Origin: Oscillospiraceae bacterium
GTDB lineage: Bacteria > Bacillota > Clostridia > Oscillospirales > Acutalibacteraceae
DNA length: 17,259 nucleotides
Direction of reading: 5' to 3'
Assembly (NCBI GenBank): GCA_029012165.1
Contig: JAQXLO010000153.1
Location: 1 to 17,259, forward strand
Positions within the stretch are counted from its first letter, which is position 1. Each line of letters begins with the position of its first letter. This document shows, one piece after another, positions 5,922 through 15,490 of the stretch. Made by a program: the position numbers and the translations under genes. A model generated the notes under the pieces. That model saw only the letters and a program-made list of their open reading frames with translations. It was not told the DNA's origin and made no database searches.

Positions 5922-5951
5922 GATTTGTTAAAACAAGGAGGATCATCACCC

Positions 5952-7286
5952 ATGTCTTATGTAGACGAAATCTATGACCGTGTGGTCAAGGAAAACCCCT
6001 GTGAACCCGAATTCCATCAGGCCGTCAAGGAAGTTTTGGACTCCCTGCGTCCCGTCGTGGAAGCCAACGAAGCCCAGTACCGCAGAGACGCTCTGCTGGA
6101 GAGACTGGTCAATCCCGAGCGCCAGATCAAGTTCCGTGTGCCGTGGATCGACGACAACGGCAACGTGCAGGTCAACACCGGCTACCGTGTCCAGTTCAAC
6201 AGCGCCATCGGCCCCTACAAGGGCGGCATCCGTCTGCACCCCTCCGTCAACCTCGGCATCATCAAGTTCCTCGGCTTTGAACAGATCTTCAAAAACTCCC
6301 TGACCGGTCTGCCCATCGGCGGCGGCAAGGGTGGCTCCGACTTCGACCCCAAGGGCAAGTCCGACCGGGAGATCATGTCCTTCTGCCAGAGCTTCATGAC
6401 CGAGCTTTGCAAATACATCGGCGCAGACACCGATGTGCCTGCCGGCGATATCGGCACCGGCGCACGGGAGATCGGCTATATGTTCGGTCAGTACAAACGC
6501 ATCCGCAACGTCTTTGAGGGCGTGCTGACCGGCAAGGGTCTCGCTTTCGGCGGCTCCCTCGCCAGAACGGAAGCCACGGGCTACGGTCTTTTGTACATCA
6601 CCGAGGAAATGCTTAAGTGCAACGGTCACGCCATCGCAGGCAAGACCGTCCTCGTCTCCGGCTCCGGCAACGTGGCGATTTACGCCATCGAAAAGGCACA
6701 GCAGCTGGGCGCCAAGGTCGTTACCTGCTCCGATTCCACCGGCTGGGTCTACGATCCCGAGGGTATCGACGTCGCCGCACTGAAGGAAATCAAGGAAGTC
6801 AAGCGCGCACGTCTCACCGAATACAAGAGCTACAGACCCAATGCCGAGTATCACGAGGGCAAGGGCGTCTGGACGGTCAAGGCGGACATCGCACTGCCCT
6901 GCGCCACCCAGAACGAGCTGAACCTCGACGACGCCAAAACACTCGTTGCCAACGGCGTGATCGCCGTCTGTGAGGGCGCCAATATGCCCACCACGATGGA
7001 GGCAACCGAATATTTGCAGGCGAACGGCGTGTACTTCATCCCCGGCAAGGCCTCCAACGCCGGCGGCGTTGCCACCTCCGCACTGGAAATGTCCCAGAAC
7101 AGCGGGAGAATGGGCTGGAGCTTTGAACAGGTCGATGAAAAGCTGCGCAATATCATGATCAATATTTTCCACAATATCGACAACGCATCCAAAAAGTATG
7201 GCATGGAAGGCAACTACGTTGCCGGTGCTAACATTGCAGGTTTTGAAAAGGTCGTTAGTGCAATGAACGCACAGGGCATCGTGTGA
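5952..7286 (+). CDS. gdhA: NADP-type glutamate dehydrogenase
   Basis: Interconverts 2-oxoglutarate plus ammonia and glutamate; the hexameric, 444-residue family I enzyme is of the anabolic type. Visible features: the glutamate-binding stretch RVQFNSAIGPYKGGIRLHPSV (about 79-98), the catalytic lysine K126 in PIGGGKGGSDFDPKG, the catalytic aspartate D166 in PAGDIGTGAREIGYM, and the dinucleotide fold VLVSGSGNVAIYAIEKA (about 234-250). The C-terminal GKASNAGGVATSALEMSQNS is also typical. NADP preference is inferred from family resemblance. The ATG at 5952 follows AAGGAGG with a 10-base spacer; an in-frame ATG at 5898 lies inside the terminator hairpin and is rejected. Codons are strongly biased to C-ending forms, suggesting high expression. 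It is first in the rightward arm, controlled by the promoter and ANTAR-type leader upstream, and 41 bp ahead of glnN. Confidence 0.98.
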   Translation: MSYVDEIYDRVVKENPCEPEFHQAVKEVLDSLRPVVEANEAQYRRDALLERLVNPERQIKFRVPWIDDNGNVQVNTGYRVQFNSAIGPYKGGIRLHPSVNLGIIKFLGFEQIFKNSLTGLPIGGGKGGSDFDPKGKSDREIMSFCQSFMTELCKYIGADTDVPAGDIGTGAREIGYMFGQYKRIRNVFEGVLTGKGLAFGGSLARTEATGYGLLYITEEMLKCNGHAIAGKTVLVSGSGNVAIYAIEKAQQLGAKVVTCSDSTGWVYDPEGIDVAALKEIKEVKRARLTEYKSYRPNAEYHEGKGVWTVKADIALPCATQNELNLDDAKTLVANGVIAVCEGANMPTTMEATEYLQANGVYFIPGKASNAGGVATSALEMSQNSGRMGWSFEQVDEKLRNIMINIFHNIDNASKKYGMEGNYVAGANIAGFEKVVSAMNAQGIV

Positions 7287-7327
7287 TCCTTATATAACGC
7301 AATTTCAAAACAAAGGAGAATCCCACT

Positions 7328-9424
<2,097 letters not shown>

Positions 9425-9451
9425 AAAATTAAAAACAGTAAAAGCGTTCGA

Positions 9452-9678
9452 GAAAAGAGAAGTACCAAAGGCGCTCACCCCCAGAGAGCATGGGACGGTG
9501 TGATCCATGCGGCAGAGCCTTTGCGAATAACACTTTTCAAGCTGCAATCCGAACGGGTTTTCCCAGTAGGTGCGCCGTATGCCGTACGTTACACGGTTAA
9601 GCCTTGTCAGAGGCGGAGAAAAAAGATAGGTGGCACCGCGAGAACAGCACTTGCCCTATCGAATGCTGATTTTCTTGT
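9452..9678 (+). ncRNA. T-box leader, tRNA-Asn responsive, upstream of asnB
   Basis: This element fills most of the 270-bp glnN-asnB gap. Stem I: GAAAAG (9452-9457) pairs with CTTTTC (9533-9538). Above it lies the specifier loop, with AGTA (9461-9464) facing GAATAACA, then CAAAGGC (9466-9472) pairs with GCCTTTG (9517-9523). The AGAGA bulge (9483-9487) and distal stem GCATGG/CCATGC (9488-9510) with its GGTGTGA loop follow. The specifier codon is AAC (9529-9531), for asparagine. The T-box TGGCACC (9631-9637) is flanked by GATAGG and CCTATC (antiterminator, 9625-9660). Its variable C would pair with a G discriminator base, as tRNA-Asn has. Uncharged tRNA-Asn should favour expression of asnB and downstream genes. 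Confidence 0.93.
9645..9678 (+). terminator. T-box terminator hairpin
   Basis: CAGCACTTG (9645-9653) pairs with CGAATGCTG (9660-9668) through 5 bp, one C-A mismatch and 3 bp, with loop CCCTAT, followed by ATTTTCTTGT. It uses the 3' strand of the antiterminator, so the folds exclude each other. The stem is short and the T-tract imperfect, so this may be a leaky terminator. Confidence 0.6.
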
Positions 9679-9694
9679 CAGGAGGAATTCAACC

Positions 9695-11275
9695 ATGTGT
9701 TCGATTATGGGTTACTGTGACAGCGGTGTCACTTTTGATTTGTTCAAAGAGGGCTTTGACCAGACCGTTTCGAGAGGGCCGGACGACAGCCGGATCATCG
9801 ACACCGGCAAGGGTCTTTTGGGCTTTCACCGTTTGGCGATCATGGGACTGACGGACGCCGGAATGCAGCCCTTTACCATGGACGGCAGCGCTGTCGTTTG
9901 CAACGGCGAGATCTACGGCTTCCACAAGCTGAAGGCGGAACTGCTGCAAAAGGGATATACGTTCCAAAGCGACAGCGACTGTGAGATTTTGCTCCCGCTG
10001 TACAAGGAGTACGGCACCGATATGTTCTCGATGCTGGACGCCGAGTTTGCCCTGATCCTCTACGATGCACAGACACAGTCCTACATCGCCGCCCGTGATC
10101 CCATCGGCATCCGTCCGCTGTACTACGGCTACGACGAAAAGGGCGTTATCGTTTTCGCCAGCGAAGCGAAAAACCTGGTCGGCATCGTGAAAAAGGCGAT
10201 GCCCTTCCCGCCCGGTCACTACTACAAGGACGGGGAATTTGTCTGCTACTGCGACATTGCCGGTGTGGACGCCGTATGCTACGATGACTTGGAAACCGTC
10301 TGCCTGAACATCCACGACAAGCTGGTCGCCGGCATTGAAAAGCGACTGGTGGCCGACGCCAAGGTGGGCTTCCTGCTGTCCGGCGGTCTCGACTCGTCCC
10401 TTGTGTGCGCCATTGCCGCCCGCAAGAGCAGCACCCCCATCAAGACCTTTGCCATCGGCATGAGCACCGACGCCATCGACCTGAAATACGCCAAGCAGGT
10501 GGCGGACTACATCGGCAGTGACCACACCGAGGTCATCATCACCAAGGAAGATGTTCTCGCAAACCTCGAAACGGTCATCGCCCTTCTGGGCACCTACGAC
10601 ATCACCACCATCCGTGCGAGCATGGGTATGTACCTTGTGTGCAAATATATCCACGAAAAGACGGATATCCGTGTCCTGCTCACGGGCGAAATCTCCGATG
10701 AGCTGTTCGGCTACAAGTACACCGACTTTGCCCCCGACGCCGATGCTTTCCAAAAAGAGGCGCAAAAGCGTGTGCGGGAGCTGCATATGTACGATGTCCT
10801 GCGTGCCGACCGCTGCATCTCCGTAAACTCCCTCGAAGCCCGTGTGCCCTTCGGCGATCTGGACTTTGTGCACTACGTCATGTCCGTGGATCCCGCCAAA
10901 AAGATGAACACCTACGGCAAGGGCAAGTACCTTCTGCGCCACGCCTTTGAGGGTGACTATCTGCCGCAGGATATTCTTTACCGGGAAAAGGCGGCATTCT
11001 CCGATGCGGTCGGTCACTCCATGGTGGACGACCTGAAGGAATATGCGCAAAGCTGCTACACCGACGAGGAGTTTGCGCAAAAGTGCAAGCAGTATACCTT
11101 TGCCACGCCCTTTACGAAAGAATCTCTTTTGTACCGGGAGATTTTTGAAAAATACTATCCCGGTCAGGCGGAAATGGTCGTGGATTTCTGGATGCCCAAC
11201 AAGGACTGGGAGGGCTGCAACGTCAACGACCCCTCCGCCAGAGTTCTTTCCAACTACGGCAACAGCGGCAAATAA
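9695..11275 (+). CDS. asnB: Glutamine-hydrolysing asparagine synthetase
   Basis: Transfers glutamine amide nitrogen to aspartate, through an aspartyl-AMP intermediate, to give asparagine. The 526-residue protein starts MCSIMGY, so Cys2 becomes the N-terminal nucleophile of the class II amidotransferase domain after Met removal. That domain continues with SRGPDDS, GFHRLAIMG and NGEIYGFHKLK to about residue 190. The synthetase domain has the pyrophosphatase loop S229-GGLDSS-235 and IKTFAIGM, GEISDELFGYKY and LEARVPFGDLDFV. Length is close to E. coli AsnB (554). The ATG at 9695 has GGAGG with an 8-base spacer; an in-frame extension back to 9500 would run through the T-box and is rejected. The Asn-specific T-box directly upstream matches the product. 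It heads a run of amidotransferase genes (purF, pyrG, carA) with gaps of 35 bp or less. Confidence 0.97.
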   Translation: MCSIMGYCDSGVTFDLFKEGFDQTVSRGPDDSRIIDTGKGLLGFHRLAIMGLTDAGMQPFTMDGSAVVCNGEIYGFHKLKAELLQKGYTFQSDSDCEILLPLYKEYGTDMFSMLDAEFALILYDAQTQSYIAARDPIGIRPLYYGYDEKGVIVFASEAKNLVGIVKKAMPFPPGHYYKDGEFVCYCDIAGVDAVCYDDLETVCLNIHDKLVAGIEKRLVADAKVGFLLSGGLDSSLVCAIAARKSSTPIKTFAIGMSTDAIDLKYAKQVADYIGSDHTEVIITKEDVLANLETVIALLGTYDITTIRASMGMYLVCKYIHEKTDIRVLLTGEISDELFGYKYTDFAPDADAFQKEAQKRVRELHMYDVLRADRCISVNSLEARVPFGDLDFVHYVMSVDPAKKMNTYGKGKYLLRHAFEGDYLPQDILYREKAAFSDAVGHSMVDDLKEYAQSCYTDEEFAQKCKQYTFATPFTKESLLYREIFEKYYPGQAEMVVDFWMPNKDWEGCNVNDPSARVLSNYGNSGK

Positions 11276-11288
11276 TCCATCGCAATGC

Positions 11289-11295
11289 AAGGGGG
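11289..11295 (+). promoter_or_regulatory. Ribosome binding site that fixes the purF start
   Basis: AAGGGGG lies seven bases before the ATG at 11303. An in-frame ATG at 11285 would contain this site within its own coding sequence and has no site of its own. Confidence 0.75.
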
Positions 11296-11302
11296 CAAAT
11301 AT

Positions 11303-12754
11303 ATGGTTCCAATTTCGGAACGTCCGATTCATGAAGAGTGCGGCGTGTTCGGCATCTACAGCGCCGTGCGGCAGGATGTGGCGCAGAGCGCCTACTATGG
11401 GCTGTACGCCCTACAGCACCGTGGGCAGGAAAGCGTCGGCATCGTGGTCAATGACGACGGCGTTTTCACCGTCAAAAAATCCGCCGGTCTGGTGGGCGAC
11501 GCCTTTCCCAAAGAGGTGCTTGCATCCATGGGGCAGGGCAACATCGCCGTCGGTCACGTCCGATACGCCACCACAGGCTCGGACAATGCACACAACATTC
11601 AGCCCATCGTCATCAACCACAGCAAGGGACACATGGCGCTGGCGCACAACGGCAATCTGACCAACTCCTTTGAGCTGCGCTGTGCGCTGGAGGATCAGGG
11701 CGCCATTTTCCACTCCACCACCGATTCCGAGGTGATTGCCTACGTCCTTGTGCAGCAGCGGCTGAAATGCGGTTCCATCGAGCAAGCCGTTTCCAAAACC
11801 ATGGACATCATTGAGGGCGCTTATTCCCTCGTCATCTCCTCGCCTGCCAAGCTGTTGGCCGTGCGGGATCCCCACGGGTTCCGTCCCCTGTGCTACGGTC
11901 AAACGGAGGACGGCGACATCGTTTTCGCCTCCGAATCCTGTGCGCTGGACGCCATTCGGGCAAAGTTCGTGCGGGATCTGCTGCCGGGCGAAATTGCCAT
12001 CGTGGAAAACGGCAGCATTCGCTTCGACACCACCCACTGCGGCACCGTGCCAAAAAGCCTGTGCGTGTTTGAATACATCTACTTTGCCCGTCCCGATTCG
12101 GTCATCGACGGTGCCGGCGTCTCCCTCGCCCGTCAGCGTGCCGGCGCATTTCTCGCCGAGGAACACCCCGTAGACGCCGACTTGGTGATCGGCGTGCCCG
12201 ACTCCGGACTGGAAGCCGCATTGGGCTATTCCCAAAAGTCCGGCATTCCCTATGCCATCGGCTTTACCAAAAACAAATACATTGGCCGCACCTTTATCGC
12301 ACCCGGTCAAAGCACACGAAAAAAGGGCGTGAATATCAAACTCAACCCCATCCGGGAGGTGGTGAAGGGCAAGCGGATCGTCCTTGTGGATGATTCCATC
12401 GTCCGTGGCACCACCAGCCGGCACATCGTTGATCTGCTGCGGGATGCGGGAGCGAAGGAGATCCATATGCGCATCAGCGCTCCGGCGTTCGTGGCGCCCT
12501 GCTACTACGGCGTGGACATCGACGACTCCAACGGTCTCATCGCAAACCACCACACCGTCCCCGAAATTGCCGCACAGATCGGCGTGGACACTTTAGGCTA
12601 CCTGAGCATAGAGCATGTGTGTCTGCTCACGGGCAAGGATACCGGCTTCTGCACGGCGTGCTTCGGCGGCGCCTACCCGGTCAAGCCCTCCTGCAATGCC
12701 AAGAAGTCCCGATTCGAGGGAAGAATCAGTGAAAATAAAGGCGATGCCCTGTAA
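11303..12754 (+). CDS. purF: Amidophosphoribosyltransferase (glutamine PRPP amidotransferase)
   Basis: Catalyses the first committed step of purine synthesis: PRPP plus glutamine gives phosphoribosylamine. The protein has 483 residues. The nucleophile is Cys13 (EECGVFGIYS), so a 12-residue propeptide must be cut off, as in the B. subtilis enzyme. Other amidotransferase marks are GLYALQHRGQES, GHVRYATTGS and AHNGNLTN. The PRPP site is VLVDDSIVRGTT (360-371). Cysteines in SLCVFEYIYFARPDS, APCYYGVD and CTACFGG match the four ligands of the [4Fe-4S] cluster in the Bacillus-type enzyme, so this is the oxygen-sensitive iron-sulfur form. It sits away from any purine operon seen here, between asnB and pyrG, which suggests it may be a second purF copy tied to glutamine supply; that needs the whole genome. 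No purine-responsive leader is visible in the 27-bp gap. Confidence 0.96.
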   Translation: MVPISERPIHEECGVFGIYSAVRQDVAQSAYYGLYALQHRGQESVGIVVNDDGVFTVKKSAGLVGDAFPKEVLASMGQGNIAVGHVRYATTGSDNAHNIQPIVINHSKGHMALAHNGNLTNSFELRCALEDQGAIFHSTTDSEVIAYVLVQQRLKCGSIEQAVSKTMDIIEGAYSLVISSPAKLLAVRDPHGFRPLCYGQTEDGDIVFASESCALDAIRAKFVRDLLPGEIAIVENGSIRFDTTHCGTVPKSLCVFEYIYFARPDSVIDGAGVSLARQRAGAFLAEEHPVDADLVIGVPDSGLEAALGYSQKSGIPYAIGFTKNKYIGRTFIAPGQSTRKKGVNIKLNPIREVVKGKRIVLVDDSIVRGTTSRHIVDLLRDAGAKEIHMRISAPAFVAPCYYGVDIDDSNGLIANHHTVPEIAAQIGVDTLGYLSIEHVCLLTGKDTGFCTACFGGAYPVKPSCNAKKSRFEGRISENKGDAL

Positions 12755-12789
12755 AGCGCAGTCGCCCAAGAAATAAGAGGAACAGAATT

Positions 12790-14415
12790 ATGACAAAGTA
12801 TATTTTTGTGACCGGCGGCGTTGTGTCCGGTCTCGGCAAAGGCATCACCGCCGCTTCCCTCGGTCGTCTGCTCAAGGAGCGGGGGCTGAAGGTCGCCGCA
12901 CAGAAACTCGACCCCTACATCAACGTGGATCCCGGCACCATGAGTCCCTATCAGCACGGCGAAGTGTACGTCACCGAGGACGGTGCGGAGACTGACCTCG
13001 ACCTCGGGCACTACGAGCGGTTCATCGACGAGGATCTGAACAAGTACTCCAACCTCACCACGGGCAAGGTGTACTGGAACGTCCTCAACAAAGAGCGCCG
13101 TGGGGAATATCTCGGCTCCACGGTGCAGGTCATCCCCCACGTCACCAACGAAATCAAGGAGTTTGTCTACCGTGTCGGCAAGCAGACCGATGCGGATGTG
13201 GTCATCACCGAGATCGGCGGCACCATCGGCGACATCGAGAGCCAGCCGTTCCTCGAAGCCGTCCGCCAGATATCGCTGGAGGTCGGCAGGGAAAACAGCC
13301 TGTTCATCCACGTCACGCTGGTACCGTTCCTGCGTGGCTCCGATGAGCACAAATCCAAACCCACCCAGCACTCCGTCAAGGAGCTGCAGGGCATGGGCAT
13401 CAACCCGAACATCATCGTCCTGCGCTGTGACGAGCCGCTGGAGGAATCCATCTTCCACAAAATCTCCCTGTTCTGCAACGTGAAGCCCGACTGCGTGATT
13501 GAAAATATCACCCTGCCTTGTCTCTACGAAGCGCCGCTGATGCTGGAAAAAGCGGACTTCTCCGGCGTTGTCTGCCGTGAGCTGGGCATTGACGCACCGA
13601 AGGCGCCGCTGACGGAATGGAAAGAGATGGTCGAGCGCATCAAGACCCGCAGTGAAAACGTGGAGATCGGTCTTGTGGGCAAATACACCCAGCTGCATGA
13701 CGCCTATCTTTCCGTGGCAGAAGCGCTGCACCACGCAGGCTACACCCTCAACGCCCACGTCAACATCCACTGGATCGACTCCGAAACCCTCACCGAGGAC
13801 ACCGTGGACGAGACCCTCGGCGCACTGGACGGCATCCTTGTTCCCGGCGGCTTCGGCAGCCGAGGCATCGAGGGCATGATCCTTGCCGCCAAATACGCCC
13901 GGGAGCATCACCTGCCCTATTTCGGCATCTGTCTCGGTATGCAGATCGCCGTGATCGAATACGCCCGCCACGCCGCAGGCATCGAGGACGCCCATTCCGG
14001 CGAATTTGACGAGCTGTGCAAAAACAAGGTCATCGACTTCATGCCCGGTCAGAGTGACGACATCGACAAGGGCGGCACCCTGCGTCTGGGCGCCTACCCC
14101 TGCGCCATCCGCAGCGGCACCACCATGGAGCGCTGCTACAAGACCCTGTCCATCTCCGAGCGTCACCGCCACCGCTATGAATTCAACAACCACTACCGGG
14201 AAGCCCTGCAAGAAGCGGGACTTACCCTCAGCGGACTTTCCCCCGACGGCAGACTGGTCGAAACCGTGGAGCTGAGCGACAGACCGTTCTTTGTGGGCGT
14301 GCAGTACCATCCCGAATTCAAGTCCAGACCCAACAAACCGCACCCCCTGTTTGAAGGCTTTGTCGGCGCATCACTCAACGGCAGGAGGCAAAAAAATGGT
14401 TCCGCAGAAAAATAA
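12790..14415 (+). CDS. pyrG: CTP synthase
   Basis: Makes CTP from UTP, ATP and glutamine. The 541-residue length is standard. The synthetase domain begins KYIFVTGGVVSGLGKGI, with the P-loop-like SGLGKG at 13-18, followed by KLDPYINVDPGTMSPYQHGEVYV, EDGAETDLDLGHYERF and EIGGTIGDIESQPFLEA. The class I amidotransferase domain starts near residue 290 and shows VPGGFGSRGIEG, nucleophile C381 in GICLGMQ, and H507 and E509 in QYHPEF. The ATG at 12790 has AGAGGA ahead. The C-rich initial-transcript attenuation signal known upstream of B. subtilis pyrG is not visible in the 35-bp gap, so expression probably depends on the upstream T-box and leader. The last 20 bases overlap carA in another frame. Confidence 0.98.
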   Translation: MTKYIFVTGGVVSGLGKGITAASLGRLLKERGLKVAAQKLDPYINVDPGTMSPYQHGEVYVTEDGAETDLDLGHYERFIDEDLNKYSNLTTGKVYWNVLNKERRGEYLGSTVQVIPHVTNEIKEFVYRVGKQTDADVVITEIGGTIGDIESQPFLEAVRQISLEVGRENSLFIHVTLVPFLRGSDEHKSKPTQHSVKELQGMGINPNIIVLRCDEPLEESIFHKISLFCNVKPDCVIENITLPCLYEAPLMLEKADFSGVVCRELGIDAPKAPLTEWKEMVERIKTRSENVEIGLVGKYTQLHDAYLSVAEALHHAGYTLNAHVNIHWIDSETLTEDTVDETLGALDGILVPGGFGSRGIEGMILAAKYAREHHLPYFGICLGMQIAVIEYARHAAGIEDAHSGEFDELCKNKVIDFMPGQSDDIDKGGTLRLGAYPCAIRSGTTMERCYKTLSISERHRHRYEFNNHYREALQEAGLTLSGLSPDGRLVETVELSDRPFFVGVQYHPEFKSRPNKPHPLFEGFVGASLNGRRQKNGSAEK

Positions 14416-15490
14416 AAAAATCATTCTCGAAAACGGCTCCGAATACTGCGGCTTCGGCTTCGGTGCACCGGGCAGCAAGGTCGTGGAGATCGTGTTCAAC
14501 ACCTCCATGGTGGGCTATCAGGAGATCCTTTCCGATCCGTCCTACACCGATCAGGGCGTGGTCATGACCTACCCCCTCATCGGCAACTACGGCATGGCGG
14601 ACGAGGACTACGAAACACGCATCCCCACCATCGGCGCCCTCATCGTCCGGGAGTACAACGACGAGCCGTCCAACTTCCGCTCGACAAAAACGCTCGGCGC
14701 AGTGATGGAGCAGTACGGCATCGTGGGTCTGTACGGCATAGACACCCGCAAGCTCACAAGGGAGATTCGGGACTTCGGCAGCTGCAAGGCACTGATCACA
14801 TCCGCCGATCTTCCCTTGGCAGAGGGCATGGACATTTTGCAAAACACCGCCCTGCCCACCGATCAGGTCAGCCGTGTCAGCCGCAAACAGATCGAACGCT
14901 ATCGGGCGGTGAATCCCCGCCTGCACGTTGTTGCCATCGACTGCGGCATGAAACAGAACATCGTCCGTTCCCTCAACGCCCGGGGCTGTCATGTGACCGT
15001 CGTCCCGTGGAACACACCTGCCGAAACGGTGGAGTCCCTCTACCCCGACGGCGTGTTTCTCTCCAACGGTCCGGGCGACCCCACCGATGTCCCGGAAGTC
15101 ATTGAGACCATCCGTGCCCTCAGGGGCAAATATCCCATTTTCGGCATCTGTCTGGGGCATCAGCTGCTCTCTCTCGCCTACGGCGCCAAAACCTACAAGC
15201 TCAAGTTCGGTCACCGGGGCGGCAACCATCCCGTGCGCAATCTCCTGACCGACCGGGTGGAGATCACCTCCCAGAACCACTCCTACGCCGTGGATACAGA
15301 CAGTCTTGCCGGCACGCCTTTGCAGGTCACCCACATCAACCTGCTGGACAACACTGTGGAGGGCGTCGCCTGTGACAAGGACAAGGCGTTCGGCGTGCAG
15401 TATCATCCCGAAAGTGCGCCGGGTCCCCAGGACAGTGCCTACCTTTTCGACCGCTTTATCCGTCTGATGGAGGAAACGAGCCATGCCTAA
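14396..15490 (+). CDS. carA: Carbamoyl-phosphate synthase small (glutaminase) subunit
   Basis: Supplies ammonia from glutamine to CarB for carbamoyl phosphate, the precursor of pyrimidines and arginine. It has 364 residues. The N-terminal CPSase small-chain domain includes EIVFNTSMVGYQEILSDPSY and DTRKLTREIRDFG. The class I amidotransferase domain includes LSNGPGDP, nucleophile C252 in GICLGHQ, KFGHRGGNHPV, and H337 and E339 in QYHPES. The ATG at 14396 has AGGAGG seven bases ahead, and the gene overlaps the end of pyrG by 20 bp and carB by 8 bp, pointing to translational coupling. No PyrR-type leader or arginine operator is visible in front of it, so from this window alone it is not possible to say which pathway it serves. 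Confidence 0.97.
   Translation: MVPQKNKKIILENGSEYCGFGFGAPGSKVVEIVFNTSMVGYQEILSDPSYTDQGVVMTYPLIGNYGMADEDYETRIPTIGALIVREYNDEPSNFRSTKTLGAVMEQYGIVGLYGIDTRKLTREIRDFGSCKALITSADLPLAEGMDILQNTALPTDQVSRVSRKQIERYRAVNPRLHVVAIDCGMKQNIVRSLNARGCHVTVVPWNTPAETVESLYPDGVFLSNGPGDPTDVPEVIETIRALRGKYPIFGICLGHQLLSLAYGAKTYKLKFGHRGGNHPVRNLLTDRVEITSQNHSYAVDTDSLAGTPLQVTHINLLDNTVEGVACDKDKAFGVQYHPESAPGPQDSAYLFDRFIRLMEETSHA

Noticed and set aside
5898..5951. Upstream in-frame ATG extending gdhA by 18 residues
   Set aside because: It lies within the terminator hairpin and T-tract, lacks a ribosome site, and the ATG at 5952 has AAGGAGG and gives the normal family N-terminus.
7287..7327. Separate glnN promoter from TTATATAA
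   Set aside because: An AT-rich word near 7290 resembles a -10 box, but no -35 element lies at a suitable distance.
9500..9694. N-terminal extension of asnB
   Set aside because: It covers the T-box leader, and class II amidotransferases of this family need Cys directly after the initiating Met, as with the start at 9695.
12755..12789. Pyrimidine attenuator before pyrG, or PyrR/purine leader before carA or purF
   Set aside because: The gaps are 35 bp or less or are overlaps, with no hairpin, T-tract or conserved leader motif visible.
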